From: Bacteroidales bacterium
GTDB taxonomy: Bacteria; Bacteroidota; Bacteroidia; Bacteroidales; WCHB1-69
Assembly: GCA_017962845.1 (NCBI GenBank)
Contig: JAGCUN010000042.1
Span: forward strand, 1-64,000
DNA: 64,000 nucleotides
Reading direction: 5' to 3'
Position numbers and translations under genes: made by a program
In this document: positions 53,217 to 62,248 of the stretch, in pieces
Layout: the number at the start of each line of letters is the position of its first letter
How positions within the stretch are numbered: position 1 is the first letter of the stretch
The notes under the pieces: model-generated
Seen by the model: only the letters and a program-made list of their open reading frames with translations
Told to the model about the DNA's origin: nothing
Database searches by the model: none

Positions 53217-54428
53217 ATGGAGATTAAATTCAATACGATAGAAGAGGCGATTGAGGATTTCAGAGAAGGCAAATTCCTGATTGTGGTGGATGACGAAGAT
53301 CGCGAAAATGAAGGCGATTTTATTGTTGCAGCTGAGAAGATTACACCTGAGAAGGTGAATTTCATGATGCAATACGGTCGTGGAGTGTTGTGTGCACCGA
53401 TGAGTGCCGAACGCTGCCGTGAGCTGGACTTGGAGATGCAGGTCAACAACAACACCTCGCTGTTGGGTACGCCCTTCACGGTGACGGTGGACCTGCTGGG
53501 ACATGGCTGTACCACAGGCGTTTCCATGTACGACCGTGCCACCACCATCAAGGCGTTGGCGGAGCCTGGGCACCGCCCGGAGGACTTCGGCCGCCCGGGT
53601 CATATCAACCCGCTACGTGCCCGCGACGGCGGTGTGCTGGTGCGTGCCGGCCATACCGAAGCCGCCGTTGACTTGACGAAGCTGGCAGGCCTGCAGCCCG
53701 TCGGTGCGCTCATCGAAATCATCAACCCCGACGGCACCATGGCTCGCGTGCCCCAGCTGATGGAGGTCGCTGAACGCTACGGCATTAAAATTATCACCAT
53801 TCAGGATCTCATCGCCTATCGTATCAAAACCGAAACCCTCATCCGTAAGGAGCAGGAGGTGAAACTGCCGACGCAGTGGGGCAACTTCAACCTGATTGCC
53901 TACACGCAGCTCAACAACGGACTTACCCATCTGGTGCTTCGTAAGGGCGAGTGGAACGAGGGCGACGACGTGCTCGTGCGCGTGCATTCGTCGTGCGTCA
54001 CCGGTGATATCTTCGGCTCGTGCAAGTGCGACTGCGGCGCACAGCTGCACCGCTCCATGGAGATGGTGGACAAAGAGGGTAGGGGAATGGTGCTCTATAT
54101 GAATCAGGAGGGTCGTGGCATCGGACTGGTGAACAAACTGCGGGCATACCATCTGCAGGAGCTGGGGCGCGACACTGTGGAGGCCAACCTCGAACTCGGC
54201 TTCAAGGCCGACGAGCGCGACTACGGCATTGGAGCACAGATCCTGCGCGACCAGCACGCCACCCGTCTCCGCCTCATCACCAACAACCCCGCCAAACGCG
54301 CCGGACTGCTCGGTCACGGCATCGAGATTGTGGAAACCGTTCCGATCATCATCGAACCCAATGAGATCAACCGTTTCTACCTCAAGACCAAGCAGGACAA
54401 GATGGGACATAATCTGCACCTTAAATAG
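53217..54428 (+). CDS. ribBA: Bifunctional 3,4-dihydroxy-2-butanone-4-phosphate synthase / GTP cyclohydrolase II
   Basis: Makes both precursors of riboflavin. The 403-residue product has an N-terminal RibB domain ([18 protein letters not shown], then [13 protein letters not shown] segment [19 protein letters not shown]) and a C-terminal RibA domain with the zinc site C260, C271, C273 in [19 protein letters not shown] and [17 protein letters not shown]. Both active sites look intact. No FMN riboswitch is visible in the 45-base leader. It lies after the receptor operon and is followed 15 bases later by apbE, which uses the flavin product. Confidence 0.96.
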   Translation: MEIKFNTIEEAIEDFREGKFLIVVDDEDRENEGDFIVAAEKITPEKVNFMMQYGRGVLCAPMSAERCRELDLEMQVNNNTSLLGTPFTVTVDLLGHGCTTGVSMYDRATTIKALAEPGHRPEDFGRPGHINPLRARDGGVLVRAGHTEAAVDLTKLAGLQPVGALIEIINPDGTMARVPQLMEVAERYGIKIITIQDLIAYRIKTETLIRKEQEVKLPTQWGNFNLIAYTQLNNGLTHLVLRKGEWNEGDDVLVRVHSSCVTGDIFGSCKCDCGAQLHRSMEMVDKEGRGMVLYMNQEGRGIGLVNKLRAYHLQELGRDTVEANLELGFKADERDYGIGAQILRDQHATRLRLITNNPAKRAGLLGHGIEIVETVPIIIEPNEINRFYLKTKQDKMGHNLHLK

Positions 54429-54443
54429 GGCAAATTTCTATTT

Positions 54444-55496
54444 ATGAAAAATAAACTTCTGATTTTCATCGCATTGACGATGCTGGTTTCGGCGTGCAAA
54501 CGCCAGCCGCAACCCGAGGTGGTGGAGGGCTTTGCCTTCGGCACCTATTATCGTGTGACCTACGTGAGCGAGAAACCTTTCGAGGGGTTGGAGCAACAGA
54601 TTGATTCGGTCTTACAGGAGGTGAATCATGTCTATTCGCTGTTTGATACGACCTCGGTGGTGTCGCGTTTCAACCGTAACGAGATGGTAACCATGCCGTT
54701 TGAAATTGGCGAACTGCTGGTGAAGGCTCGTGAGGTGAGTGAGATGACCGATGGTGCATTTGATGTGACGGCCGGTCCGCTGATTCGCCAGTGGGGATTT
54801 GCAAAGGAGGCGCGAGGTGATGTGAGTGCCGCGGCGTTGGATTCCATCATGGAATTTGTGGGATACGAGAAACTGAATTTGGGATTAGACGATACAGTGA
54901 AGTCAGATCCTCGTATGCAGTTGGATTTCAATGCGATAGCAAAAGGTCATGCTGTGGATAAGATTGGGCAGCTGTTGCGTGAGTTGGGCTGCCATGACTT
55001 TATTGTGGACATCGGTGGCGAGTTGCTGGTGAGTGGGGTGAAAAGTCGTGATAAAGAACCGGTCGCATGGCGCGTGGGTATTCAGGTACCGACCAATACC
55101 AAGGATGGAATGGTGGAGGCCGACTATGTTTTCGAGACTGGTACTGCACAGAATGTGCGGATGGCGGTGGCCACGAGCGGCAACTATCGCAACTACCATG
55201 AGCGCGATGGACATCGCTACAGCCATATTATCAATCCCAAAACGGGATACTCGGAAGAGTCTGACTTGCTGAGTGTGACGGTGGTGTATTGGGCATCTAT
55301 GGCTGACTCGAGTGGTTATTATTGTGCTTATGCAGATGCATTAGCCACGGCCTTTATGGTGATGGGCCGACAGAAAGCCATGGCATTTCTCAATCAATTG
55401 CATGATAAAGATTGCTTGGCAGCTTACTTTATTTACGATGAAAATGGGAAATACCAGACGGAGCAGACCGCCAATTTTCCCCAGCGGGTGCAGTAG
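54444..55496 (+). CDS. apbE: FAD:protein FMN transferase ApbE, lipoprotein
   Basis: Attaches FMN to threonine in exported flavoproteins such as subunits of the Rnf and Nqr sodium pumps, using FAD. The 350-residue product has a lipoprotein signal (LVSAC), FAFGTYYRVTYVS, EVSEMTDGAFDVTAGPLIRQ (metal-linked acidic region), DFNAIAKGHAVDKIGQLL, and VATSGNYRNYHERDGHRYSH. The SHIINPKTGYSEE string is diagnostic. It follows ribBA by 15 bases, tying flavin synthesis to its attachment. It ends two bases short of the convergent MlaD gene. Confidence 0.95.
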   Translation: MKNKLLIFIALTMLVSACKRQPQPEVVEGFAFGTYYRVTYVSEKPFEGLEQQIDSVLQEVNHVYSLFDTTSVVSRFNRNEMVTMPFEIGELLVKAREVSEMTDGAFDVTAGPLIRQWGFAKEARGDVSAAALDSIMEFVGYEKLNLGLDDTVKSDPRMQLDFNAIAKGHAVDKIGQLLRELGCHDFIVDIGGELLVSGVKSRDKEPVAWRVGIQVPTNTKDGMVEADYVFETGTAQNVRMAVATSGNYRNYHERDGHRYSHIINPKTGYSEESDLLSVTVVYWASMADSSGYYCAYADALATAFMVMGRQKAMAFLNQLHDKDCLAAYFIYDENGKYQTEQTANFPQRVQ

Positions 55497-55498
55497 CC

Positions 55499-56470
55499 CT
55501 ATTTCTTCGATTTCTTCTTCTTTTCTCCCAACGGTTTCAGATAGTGGCGTGGGTTGTCTTGGAAATCCTTGAGCAAATCGTTGAGACTCTTGATGGTGTC
55601 GTCGATTTTCTTCACTAACCCTTCGTCATTGAGCAGGGCAGAAACGGTGCCGTCGCCATTGTTGGCTTTCGCAACAAGGGTTTGCACCTCCTTGATGGTG
55701 CTGTTGGCATTGCTGATCACGCCGGCGATATCTGCTTTTGCGATGGTGTCGCTGATCTGGTCGAAGTTGTCCAGAATCTCATTGAGTTTGGGTGATGCGC
55801 TTTCGAGGGTGTTGCCGAATTTTTGCAGACTGGTGACGAGGTTGCTCACCTTGCCCTTGTTGTCGGCGAGGATGCTGTTGAGGTTGTCGGTGGCCTCTTC
55901 GATGTTGGCGAGGGTGGTGCGCAGCGATTCGCCGCCGCCTTCTTTGTGCAGCAAGTCTTTGAGTTCGAGACCGATAGTGTCAACGGAGGCGACCACGCTG
56001 CCGATTTGGTTTTTAATATCATCGATACCATCCAGCAGCCCTGCCTCCTTGAAGCATCGGATGGTGTCGTTGTTCTGGAAGTAGGCCGTTGATTTTCCCA
56101 TCATCACGTCCAGCTGCATACCGCCGAGGATGCTGCTGGATTTCAGTTTCAACTGCGAGTCTTTGGGAATGTCCACCTTTTCGCCCAGCATGATTTTGGC
56201 ACAGATGCGGGGCGGGTTGGCACTGAGCAGCTCCACCTCCTGCACTTGTCCGATCTTGTAGCCGGCGAGAAACACGGGCGTATTCTGCTGCACGCCGCTG
56301 GCATCCTCCATCACGCAATAGAAGTAGGTCTTTTTGTGAAAGACGTTGATGCCTTTTAGAAAGTTAGCGCCGATGTAGAAAATGAGGATGGCCGAGATGC
56401 AGAGCAGGGCAACGCGAATCCTTTTTTTGCGATCTTGTATGTCTTGGGGTGTCCTTTCCTTTTTTGACAT
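55499..56470 (-). CDS. MCE / MlaD-family protein
   Basis: The 323-residue product has one N-terminal membrane helix (about 19-37), an MCE domain (about 42-125: EDASGVQQNTPVFLAGYKIG, VDIPKDSQLKLKSSSILGG) and a long helical, coiled-coil-like tail (about 150-310) before a very basic C-terminus. MCE proteins form hexameric rings that carry lipids between membranes. The partner permease and ATPase genes (MlaE/MlaF type) are not in the window. It has its own -7 element at 56517-56525 and is not tightly linked to the aminotransferase upstream. Confidence 0.88.
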   Translation of the reverse strand: MSKKERTPQDIQDRKKRIRVALLCISAILIFYIGANFLKGINVFHKKTYFYCVMEDASGVQQNTPVFLAGYKIGQVQEVELLSANPPRICAKIMLGEKVDIPKDSQLKLKSSSILGGMQLDVMMGKSTAYFQNNDTIRCFKEAGLLDGIDDIKNQIGSVVASVDTIGLELKDLLHKEGGGESLRTTLANIEEATDNLNSILADNKGKVSNLVTSLQKFGNTLESASPKLNEILDNFDQISDTIAKADIAGVISNANSTIKEVQTLVAKANNGDGTVSALLNDEGLVKKIDDTIKSLNDLLKDFQDNPRHYLKPLGEKKKKSKK

Positions 56471-56516
56471 AGTATTTTATTTATTATCAATTATTTATAA
56501 TACTGATGATGATTTT

Positions 56517-56525
56517 GCAAAAGTA
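56517..56525 (-). promoter_or_regulatory. Bacteroidota -7 element for the MlaD gene
   Basis: Minus-strand TACTTTTGC, 47 bases upstream of the ATG at 56470. Confidence 0.5.
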
Positions 56526-56575
56526 CTGATTTTTTTGTATTCAGATTGTTTTTTTCGCTGAAATTTTGGATGTGA

Positions 56576-57778
56576 TCAGAAAGTTACGGCTTTTTTGACA
56601 GCCTCAATGACGGTCTGTACCTGTGTGTCGGAGAGGTTGTAATAGACGGGCAGGGAGATTTCACGCGAGAAGTTGTCGTAGGTGACGGGGTAGTTTTGGA
56701 TGTTGTAGCCGGCGTTGCGGTAGAAGGTGAGCATGGGCAGCGGGATGAAATGCACGTTCACGCTGACCTCAAGTTGGAAGATGCGCTGCATAATTTCGTC
56801 GCGTTGCTGCTCGGTTATGTTGTTGATTCTTAGTGGATAAACGTGGTAAGATGATTGTTTCTCTGCGGTTTCGTAGATGGGGACTTGGAAGCGTGGGTCG
56901 TTGCGGAAGGCGTTGCTATAGGCATCGAAAATCTGCTTGCGGCGGGGAAGTGTCTCACTGTCGTATCGTTCCAGTTCCACGATGCCGATGGCGGCCAGCA
57001 CGTCGGTCATGTTGCACTTGTATCCCGCCTCGGTGACATCGTACCGCCAGTTGCCCGCCTGCGTTTTGGAAAGCGCATCCTTGCTTTGTCCGTGCAGTGA
57101 TTTGATTTTCAGTTGTTTGTATAACGCTTCGTTGTCGAAAGGGTGGGGGAGGTTGAGGCAGATGGCGCCACCTTCGGCGGTGGTGAGGTTTTTGACGGCA
57201 TGGAACGAGAAAACAGCGAGGTCTGCTTGGGTGCCGAGCGGCAGTCTGTGGTAGCGGGCCCCGAGCGAGTGGGCGGCATCTTCCAAAAGCAGGATGCGGC
57301 CGAGTTGTCGCTGGATCTCGTTGTCGGGGGTAAAGAGCTGTCGTACTGCATCTTCCCGGACGAGTTGGTTGAGTTCGTCGTAGTCGCACGGGAAGCCGGC
57401 AATATCAACGGGCATGATGACTTTGGTCTTGGGGGTGATGGCGCGCCGCACGGCCTCCACGTCAATGCCAAAATCCTCCTTCACATCCACCATGACGGGG
57501 GTGGCACCGCAATGCACAACCACGTTGGCAGTGGCACAATAGGTGTAGGCGGGCACGATAACCTCATCGCCAGGACCCACGCCGAACCAGTGGAGCATGA
57601 GCTCCATGCCGGCCGAGTTGGAGCTCACACACAGCACGTTATTTACTTTACAATAGTCAGAAAGCATCTCTTCGAACTTCCGCACACGCGGACCGGTGGT
57701 GATCCAGCCGGACTTCAGTGCGGCACAGACCTCTTCAATGGTGCGGTCGTCGATTCTGGGGGGCGAGAATGGTATCAT
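56576..57778 (-). CDS. DegT/DnrJ/EryC1/StrS-family sugar-nucleotide aminotransferase (PorR-like?)
   Basis: PLP-dependent transaminase that puts an amino group on a keto-sugar nucleotide. The 400-residue product has SGWITTGPRVRKFE, VSSNSAGMELMLHWFGVGPG, DEVIVPAYTYCATANVV, LLEDAAHSLGARYH, and the PLP lysine K196 in SFHAVKNLTTAEGG. All active-site motifs are intact. It begins six bases after porQ on the same strand. Porphyromonas PorR, needed to make the anionic LPS that anchors T9SS cargo, belongs to this family, so this may be its counterpart, but other sugar pathways use close relatives. Confidence 0.92.
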   Translation of the reverse strand: MIPFSPPRIDDRTIEEVCAALKSGWITTGPRVRKFEEMLSDYCKVNNVLCVSSNSAGMELMLHWFGVGPGDEVIVPAYTYCATANVVVHCGATPVMVDVKEDFGIDVEAVRRAITPKTKVIMPVDIAGFPCDYDELNQLVREDAVRQLFTPDNEIQRQLGRILLLEDAAHSLGARYHRLPLGTQADLAVFSFHAVKNLTTAEGGAICLNLPHPFDNEALYKQLKIKSLHGQSKDALSKTQAGNWRYDVTEAGYKCNMTDVLAAIGIVELERYDSETLPRRKQIFDAYSNAFRNDPRFQVPIYETAEKQSSYHVYPLRINNITEQQRDEIMQRIFQLEVSVNVHFIPLPMLTFYRNAGYNIQNYPVTYDNFSREISLPVYYNLSDTQVQTVIEAVKKAVTF

Positions 57779-57784
57779 AGTAGG

Positions 57785-58879
57785 TTAGTTGGTTCTTTGC
57801 AGTTTTTTCATTTTGTTTTCTTGATGGAGTTTCGCCATCTCATTAATATTGATGGAGAAATCGAAAAAGTTGGGTACCGCGCCGGTGGCGTAGTGCATAC
57901 GGGAGAAACCGAAGCGGATGGATTTGATGTTGATGGAGAAACCGTAGGAGAAGCCGGCCAGGGTGCGTTTTTGTGGGATGTTCATCTCCTGTCGGCGGTT
58001 ATGGTTGTAGGCCACGTAAAACGAGAGGAATTTCGCCGGAATAATTTCGATGGCGAAATTGATGTGGCGGAAGAAGTTATCGAAAAACTGGGTGGCTTTG
58101 TTGGGGTAGAGGGGTTCTTTGGTGATGACGTCGTATTCGAGCAGCGGGTCGTTGGGTCCCACATAGGCCATGTTCCAGCGGTAGAGGTGGTGCAGGGTGA
58201 TGTGATAGCGTACGGGGAGGAACTTGAACCGTTGTGAAAAGGCGATCTGCAGGTCGAAGGGGAGCTTCTCGAACTGCCCGGGCACGTAGTTCACGATGGG
58301 AGTGCCGATGTTGCGGGCCATGATGGAGAGGGCGAGCCGTTTCTTGTGGTTGACATACGAGCCGGCCACATCCACCGCGAGGCCGAACGACTGGTAGGTC
58401 TCGTAGGCGGAGTAGATGAGCTTGAGGTCGGCACCGATGGAGAAGCTGGAGTCGAGCTGGCGGCCCCAAGCCACGGTGGCGGCATAGTCGCCCGCATGGA
58501 AATAGCCCTGCTCGATGCCGCATTCGTCGGTGGCAGTGAATTTGCCATAGTTCACCATCTGCATCCCGAAGGCAAAACTGCCCACTTTCTTGAACGTATG
58601 GGAATAGAGTACTGAGCCGTAGGAGGCGTTGGAAAAGTAGTCCACCGCATTCACCTCCAGCGAGGTGTGGTGCCGCTCGCCGATGAGCGACGGGTTGTTG
58701 AGTATCAGTGCAGGGTCATCGTCGTAGGCTGCGATGAGACCTCCACCTAAACCTGCCACACGACTGGAGTTATTGAGATTCAGGAAGTTATAAATGTACT
58801 GACCGCCAATTTGAGCCCGACCTATCATCAAGATGGATAGGAATAGAATAGTCAGTAAGGAAGTTCGGATTCTCATCAT
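57785..58879 (-). CDS. porQ: Type IX secretion system protein PorQ
   Basis: Outer-membrane beta-barrel protein of the T9SS attachment complex with PorU, PorV and PorZ in Porphyromonas. The 364-residue product has a signal peptide (likely cut GRA|QIGG) and the PorQ/PorV-type opening FLNLNNSSRVAGLGGGLIAA with YDDDPALILNNPSLIGE, then alternating barrel strands ending before a charged tail. ATG codons at 58879 and 58876 are equivalent starts. A -7 element at 58892-58900 lies upstream, and the divergent gene encodes a T9SS cargo protease. Confidence 0.9.
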   Translation of the reverse strand: MMRIRTSLLTILFLSILMIGRAQIGGQYIYNFLNLNNSSRVAGLGGGLIAAYDDDPALILNNPSLIGERHHTSLEVNAVDYFSNASYGSVLYSHTFKKVGSFAFGMQMVNYGKFTATDECGIEQGYFHAGDYAATVAWGRQLDSSFSIGADLKLIYSAYETYQSFGLAVDVAGSYVNHKKRLALSIMARNIGTPIVNYVPGQFEKLPFDLQIAFSQRFKFLPVRYHITLHHLYRWNMAYVGPNDPLLEYDVITKEPLYPNKATQFFDNFFRHINFAIEIIPAKFLSFYVAYNHNRRQEMNIPQKRTLAGFSYGFSINIKSIRFGFSRMHYATGAVPNFFDFSININEMAKLHQENKMKKLQRTN

Positions 58880-58891
58880 TAAAATTTGGGT

Positions 58892-58900
58892 GCAAATTTA
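58892..58900 (-). promoter_or_regulatory. Bacteroidota -7 element for porQ
   Basis: Minus-strand TAAATTTGC, 13-16 bases upstream of the start codons. Confidence 0.5.
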
Positions 58901-58945
58901 CATAATTTCAACGAAAAAAATCTATCTCCACAAGTAAGTTTTTAT

Positions 58946-58953
58946 TATTTTTG
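58946..58953 (+). promoter_or_regulatory. Bacteroidota -7 element for the M6 protease gene
   Basis: TATTTTTG followed by CA, 64 bases before the ATG at 59018; divergent from the porQ element. Confidence 0.5.
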
Positions 58954-59017
58954 CATCGGATAATTATTGTATTGTAATTATTTGAAAGTCAATTTATTAT
59001 TAATTCCATTATTGAAA

Positions 59018-60883
59018 ATGAAGAAGATTCTGTTCCTCTCTTTGATTCTCCTGACTTCATTCGTTCTGCAAGCCGCGCATGTCACCAATGTTCCGCAGAA
59101 AGTAGTTCAGCCTAATGGCGACACCTTGTATTGTTTTGCTTCTGGAGATGAGTTTTACCACTATCTGCATGATGCTAACGGCTATACGATAGTTCAAGAC
59201 CCAGCGACAGGCTATTTTGTATATGGAAAAAGGGAGAACGGAAAGGTGGTGCCTACTCAATATGTGGCCGGAACTGTTGATCCGACTTCTGTGGGGCTTG
59301 CACCCCATGCCCGCATCTCGGCGGCCGAGTGGCATCTCCGTCATGATGCTATGATGCAGCCTGTGGAAGCACGCCGTGCGGAGCGGGTACGTGATGGGAA
59401 CACCAATCATGGCGATTTCAACAACCTCGTCATCTTCATCCATCTCGCCGATGATGCTCCGTTTAATCAAACCTACAGTCAGGTGAACCGCATGTTCAAC
59501 GACACTTCCATTGTTAACAACGGCTCCTCCCTCGGGAATTCCACCTATTACAATTCCATGTATAACTACTTCAAAGTCAACACTTATAACCAGCTCTTTG
59601 TGCATTCGTATCTTGTGCCTCAGAGTCCCGATGATGTGATTGTGGCCTATGAGGACATCTATCCGAGAGCCTATTATATGCCTTGGAGTGAGACGAATCC
59701 GATGGGATATGTGGACACCCTTGAGGATGATAACCGTACCACACGCGAGATGCAGCTGCTGGCACGTGCCATTGACTATGCCAATGAGAACAATATGTTC
59801 CCTTCCGATGTGAATTTCGACTATAACAATGACGGTCTGATTGACAACATATGTTTCATCGTCAGTGGCGATGTGGCCGGCTGGTCCGACCTGTTGTGGC
59901 CTCACCGCTGGTCTTTGTGGGGAGAAGAGGTATATATTGGCGACTTGCGGGTGTGGGATTTCAATTTTGAGTTGAGTGATAATGATTGGTATTTCAGCAA
60001 TTCCACGCTCTGCCACGAAATGTCTCACTCGTTGGGTGCACCTGACCTTTACCATTATTATGACGATAATGGCTACACGCCAGTGGGTGGTTGGGATCTG
60101 ATGGCACAGAATGCCAGTGTCCCGCAACACTGGGGCGCTTATATGAAGTATCGCTATGGAAATTGGATTGAGGAGATTCCCACCATCGTGAATTCGGGTC
60201 GTTATATGCTCCGTCCGCTGAGTTGGCCTACACCTGAACAAGTGTGTTATCGCATTGATTCAGAGGATCCTGATGAGTTCTTTGTCATAGAATTCCGACG
60301 CTCTACAAGACCGTTCGAATCGCATATCCCCAATGGTGGTGCGGTGATTTACCGTATTAACACCAATTTTGATGGCAATGCTGGATGGAATGGCGAGGAT
60401 GTGCTGGATGAGGTGTATGTGTATCGTCCGGGCGGTACCCTCACCAGCGATGGGCAGATTAACAATGCCAATTACTCGCAAAGCGCTCATCATACTGAAA
60501 TCAATTACTCTACTGATCCTCAGCCTTTCTTGTCAAACGGATATATCAGTGCGTTAAATATTTACGATGTTCGTACGTATATCCACGATTCGCTCACGTT
60601 TTGGTATCTCAAGCCGGGCGACACCCTCCCTAACGAGGTGCGCGATTTCAGCTCGCAGCTCCGGCTCTATCCGATGCCGGCGGTCACCAACCTGTCGGTG
60701 GAGAACAATGCCCTGCTGCAGCAGGTGGAGATTTTCGACTTGTCGGGACATTGTGTCTATCGTGCACAATCGAATGCCACCCGTGTGGAAATCGCTGTGG
60801 ATCGTTGGGCTGCTGGCACTTACATCGTGCGTGCACAGACTGCTGAAGGACTGTTGCAAGAAAAGATTACCGTGGCGAGGTAG
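59018..60883 (+). CDS. M6-family secreted metalloprotease with T9SS type A domain
   Basis: From ATG 59018 the product is 621 residues with a signal peptide (near LQA|AHV), an N-terminal region with GEFYHYLHDA-type repeats (DEFYHYLHDANGYTIVQDP), and an M6 (immune inhibitor A-like) zinc protease domain with HEMSH at 333-337 in TLCHEMSHSLGAPDLYH and the Met-turn region VGGWDLMAQNAS. The C-terminal 75 residues are a type A sorting domain (LRLYPMPAVTNLSV, then VEIFDLSGHCVY and WAAGTYIVRA). It should leave the cell by the T9SS, whose PorQ gene is divergent. An earlier in-frame ATG at 58967 lacks support. Confidence 0.9.
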   Translation: MKKILFLSLILLTSFVLQAAHVTNVPQKVVQPNGDTLYCFASGDEFYHYLHDANGYTIVQDPATGYFVYGKRENGKVVPTQYVAGTVDPTSVGLAPHARISAAEWHLRHDAMMQPVEARRAERVRDGNTNHGDFNNLVIFIHLADDAPFNQTYSQVNRMFNDTSIVNNGSSLGNSTYYNSMYNYFKVNTYNQLFVHSYLVPQSPDDVIVAYEDIYPRAYYMPWSETNPMGYVDTLEDDNRTTREMQLLARAIDYANENNMFPSDVNFDYNNDGLIDNICFIVSGDVAGWSDLLWPHRWSLWGEEVYIGDLRVWDFNFELSDNDWYFSNSTLCHEMSHSLGAPDLYHYYDDNGYTPVGGWDLMAQNASVPQHWGAYMKYRYGNWIEEIPTIVNSGRYMLRPLSWPTPEQVCYRIDSEDPDEFFVIEFRRSTRPFESHIPNGGAVIYRINTNFDGNAGWNGEDVLDEVYVYRPGGTLTSDGQINNANYSQSAHHTEINYSTDPQPFLSNGYISALNIYDVRTYIHDSLTFWYLKPGDTLPNEVRDFSSQLRLYPMPAVTNLSVENNALLQQVEIFDLSGHCVYRAQSNATRVEIAVDRWAAGTYIVRAQTAEGLLQEKITVAR

Positions 60884-60911
60884 CTATAGCTAATTGCTAG
60901 TATATAGCTGT

Positions 60912-61796
60912 TTAGATGTGCCGCACTCCGTCGGCCTCTTCTGGTGCGATGCGGCGTACCAGCCCGCACAGCACCTCGCCGGGACCGAACTCCACAAATT
61001 CCGTAGCGCCCTCCGACACCATCTGTTGCACCGACTGCGTCCATCGTACCGGATGGGTGAGCTGGTCTTTGAGATTCTGCTGGATGGTAGCGACGTCGGT
61101 GGTTCCTTGTGCGCTGATGTTCTGATAGATAGGGCAGATAGGCTCGTGGAAATTGGTCTGCTCGATAGCCGCCGCCAGCTCCTCCTGTGCCGACTGCATC
61201 AGCGGCGAATGGAACGCCCCGCCCACGTTGAGCGGCAGAACACGCCGTGCCCCAATCTCGCGCAGCTTCTGTATCGCTAAATCAACCCCTTCTACTGAAC
61301 CGGAAATCACCAGCTGTCCGGGGCTGTTGTAGTTGGCCGTCACCACCACCTCCTCGGTGATGGAGGCGCATACCTCCTCAATCTTCTGGTCGTCGAATTT
61401 GAGGATGGCGGCCATCGTGGAAGGCCGTAGCTCACAGGCTTTTTGCATTGCCAACGCACGTTGACTCACCAGTTTCAAGGCATCCTCGAAGTCCAGCGTG
61501 CGGTTGGCCACCAGCGCGGAAAATTCGCCTAAAGAGTGACCGGCCACCATGTCGGGAGAGGGGAGCCCATCGGCCGTCAGGAACTCAATTACCGAGTGCA
61601 GAAACACGGCGGGCTGCGTCACCTTCGTCATCTTCAGCTCCTCCTCCGTGCCCGCAAACATGATGTCGGTGATGCGGAACCCTAAAATCGTATTGGCACG
61701 CTCAAAAAGTTCACGTGCGGCAGGACGGTTTTCGTACAACTCCTTGCCCATCCCGATAAATTGTGCCCCCTGTCCGGGGAAAACGTATGCTTTCAT
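60912..61796 (-). CDS. fabD: Malonyl-CoA:ACP transacylase
   Basis: Transfers malonyl from CoA to acyl carrier protein to feed fatty acid synthesis. From ATG 61794-61796 the product is 294 residues, opening KAYVFPGQGAQFIGMGKEL, with catalytic S88 in VAGHSLGEFSA and His in GGAFHSPLMQSA. The reading frame extends upstream to 61865 but the family start is exact at 61796. Other fab genes are not adjacent. The gap to the HsdR_N gene upstream is 19 bases, so they are probably transcribed together. Confidence 0.97.
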   Translation of the reverse strand: MKAYVFPGQGAQFIGMGKELYENRPAARELFERANTILGFRITDIMFAGTEEELKMTKVTQPAVFLHSVIEFLTADGLPSPDMVAGHSLGEFSALVANRTLDFEDALKLVSQRALAMQKACELRPSTMAAILKFDDQKIEEVCASITEEVVVTANYNSPGQLVISGSVEGVDLAIQKLREIGARRVLPLNVGGAFHSPLMQSAQEELAAAIEQTNFHEPICPIYQNISAQGTTDVATIQQNLKDQLTHPVRWTQSVQQMVSEGATEFVEFGPGEVLCGLVRRIAPEEADGVRHI

Positions 61797-61815
61797 CTCT
61801 TTTGTAATTATCTGA

Positions 61816-62229
61816 TTAAAAAGGCCATCCTTCCAAAAAAGCAATCTTTTCCGACTCAAAATCAATCTTGAAAAAAAGGCTTTCTTTCCCGTTGCTCACC
61901 CCAATATAAGGCGCATGTAGGGTCTTGTTGTACCGCCCCGCCTGCTCCACCACCGCCTGCGTCAACTGCACGTGCGGAGCCTTACACTCTATCACTGCCA
62001 ATATTTCGCCCCCTGGCTGGTAAACCACCAAGTCGTATCGCCGCTTCAGCCCGTTGACGGTGATCTCGCGCTCCACCGAGATACGCACAGCCGGAATCTT
62101 CCTCTCTTCCACCATAAAATGAATCAGGAACTGTCGTACAGCCTCTTCCGGTGTCAGCGGTACCCACTTCCTTCTGATGATGTCGAAACACTCGGTGCGC
62201 CCCTCATATATGCGTTGTTGTAGTTGCAT
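61816..62229 (-). CDS. Stand-alone HsdR N-terminal (PD-(D/E)XK) domain protein
   Basis: The 137-residue product is a single HSDR_N-type nuclease domain: EREITVNGLKRRYDLVVY with D66 and then ILAVIECKAPHVQLT with E81 and K83, the D...ExK core of PD-(D/E)XK nucleases. EEAVRQFLIHFMVEER before it supplies the first helix. There is no helicase, methylase or specificity subunit near, so it is not a restriction system. Similar short proteins are common in Bacteroidota and have no known role. It lies between fabD (19 bases) and the T9SS type B gene (19 bases) on the same strand. Confidence 0.85.
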   Translation of the reverse strand: MQLQQRIYEGRTECFDIIRRKWVPLTPEEAVRQFLIHFMVEERKIPAVRISVEREITVNGLKRRYDLVVYQPGGEILAVIECKAPHVQLTQAVVEQAGRYNKTLHAPYIGVSNGKESLFFKIDFESEKIAFLEGWPF

Positions 62230-62248
62230 CTTATTTGTTTTTAGGGGT

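Noticed and set aside
60882..60909. AGCTATA / TATAGCT inverted repeat between the convergent M6 protease and fabD genes, as a bidirectional terminator
   Set aside because: The 7-bp stem is AT-rich and no T-run follows on either strand, so a terminator call is not supported.
61816..62229. Remnant of a type I restriction system
   Set aside because: Complete short frame with intact D, E and K core, no helicase part and no HsdM or HsdS nearby; a stand-alone protein is the better reading.
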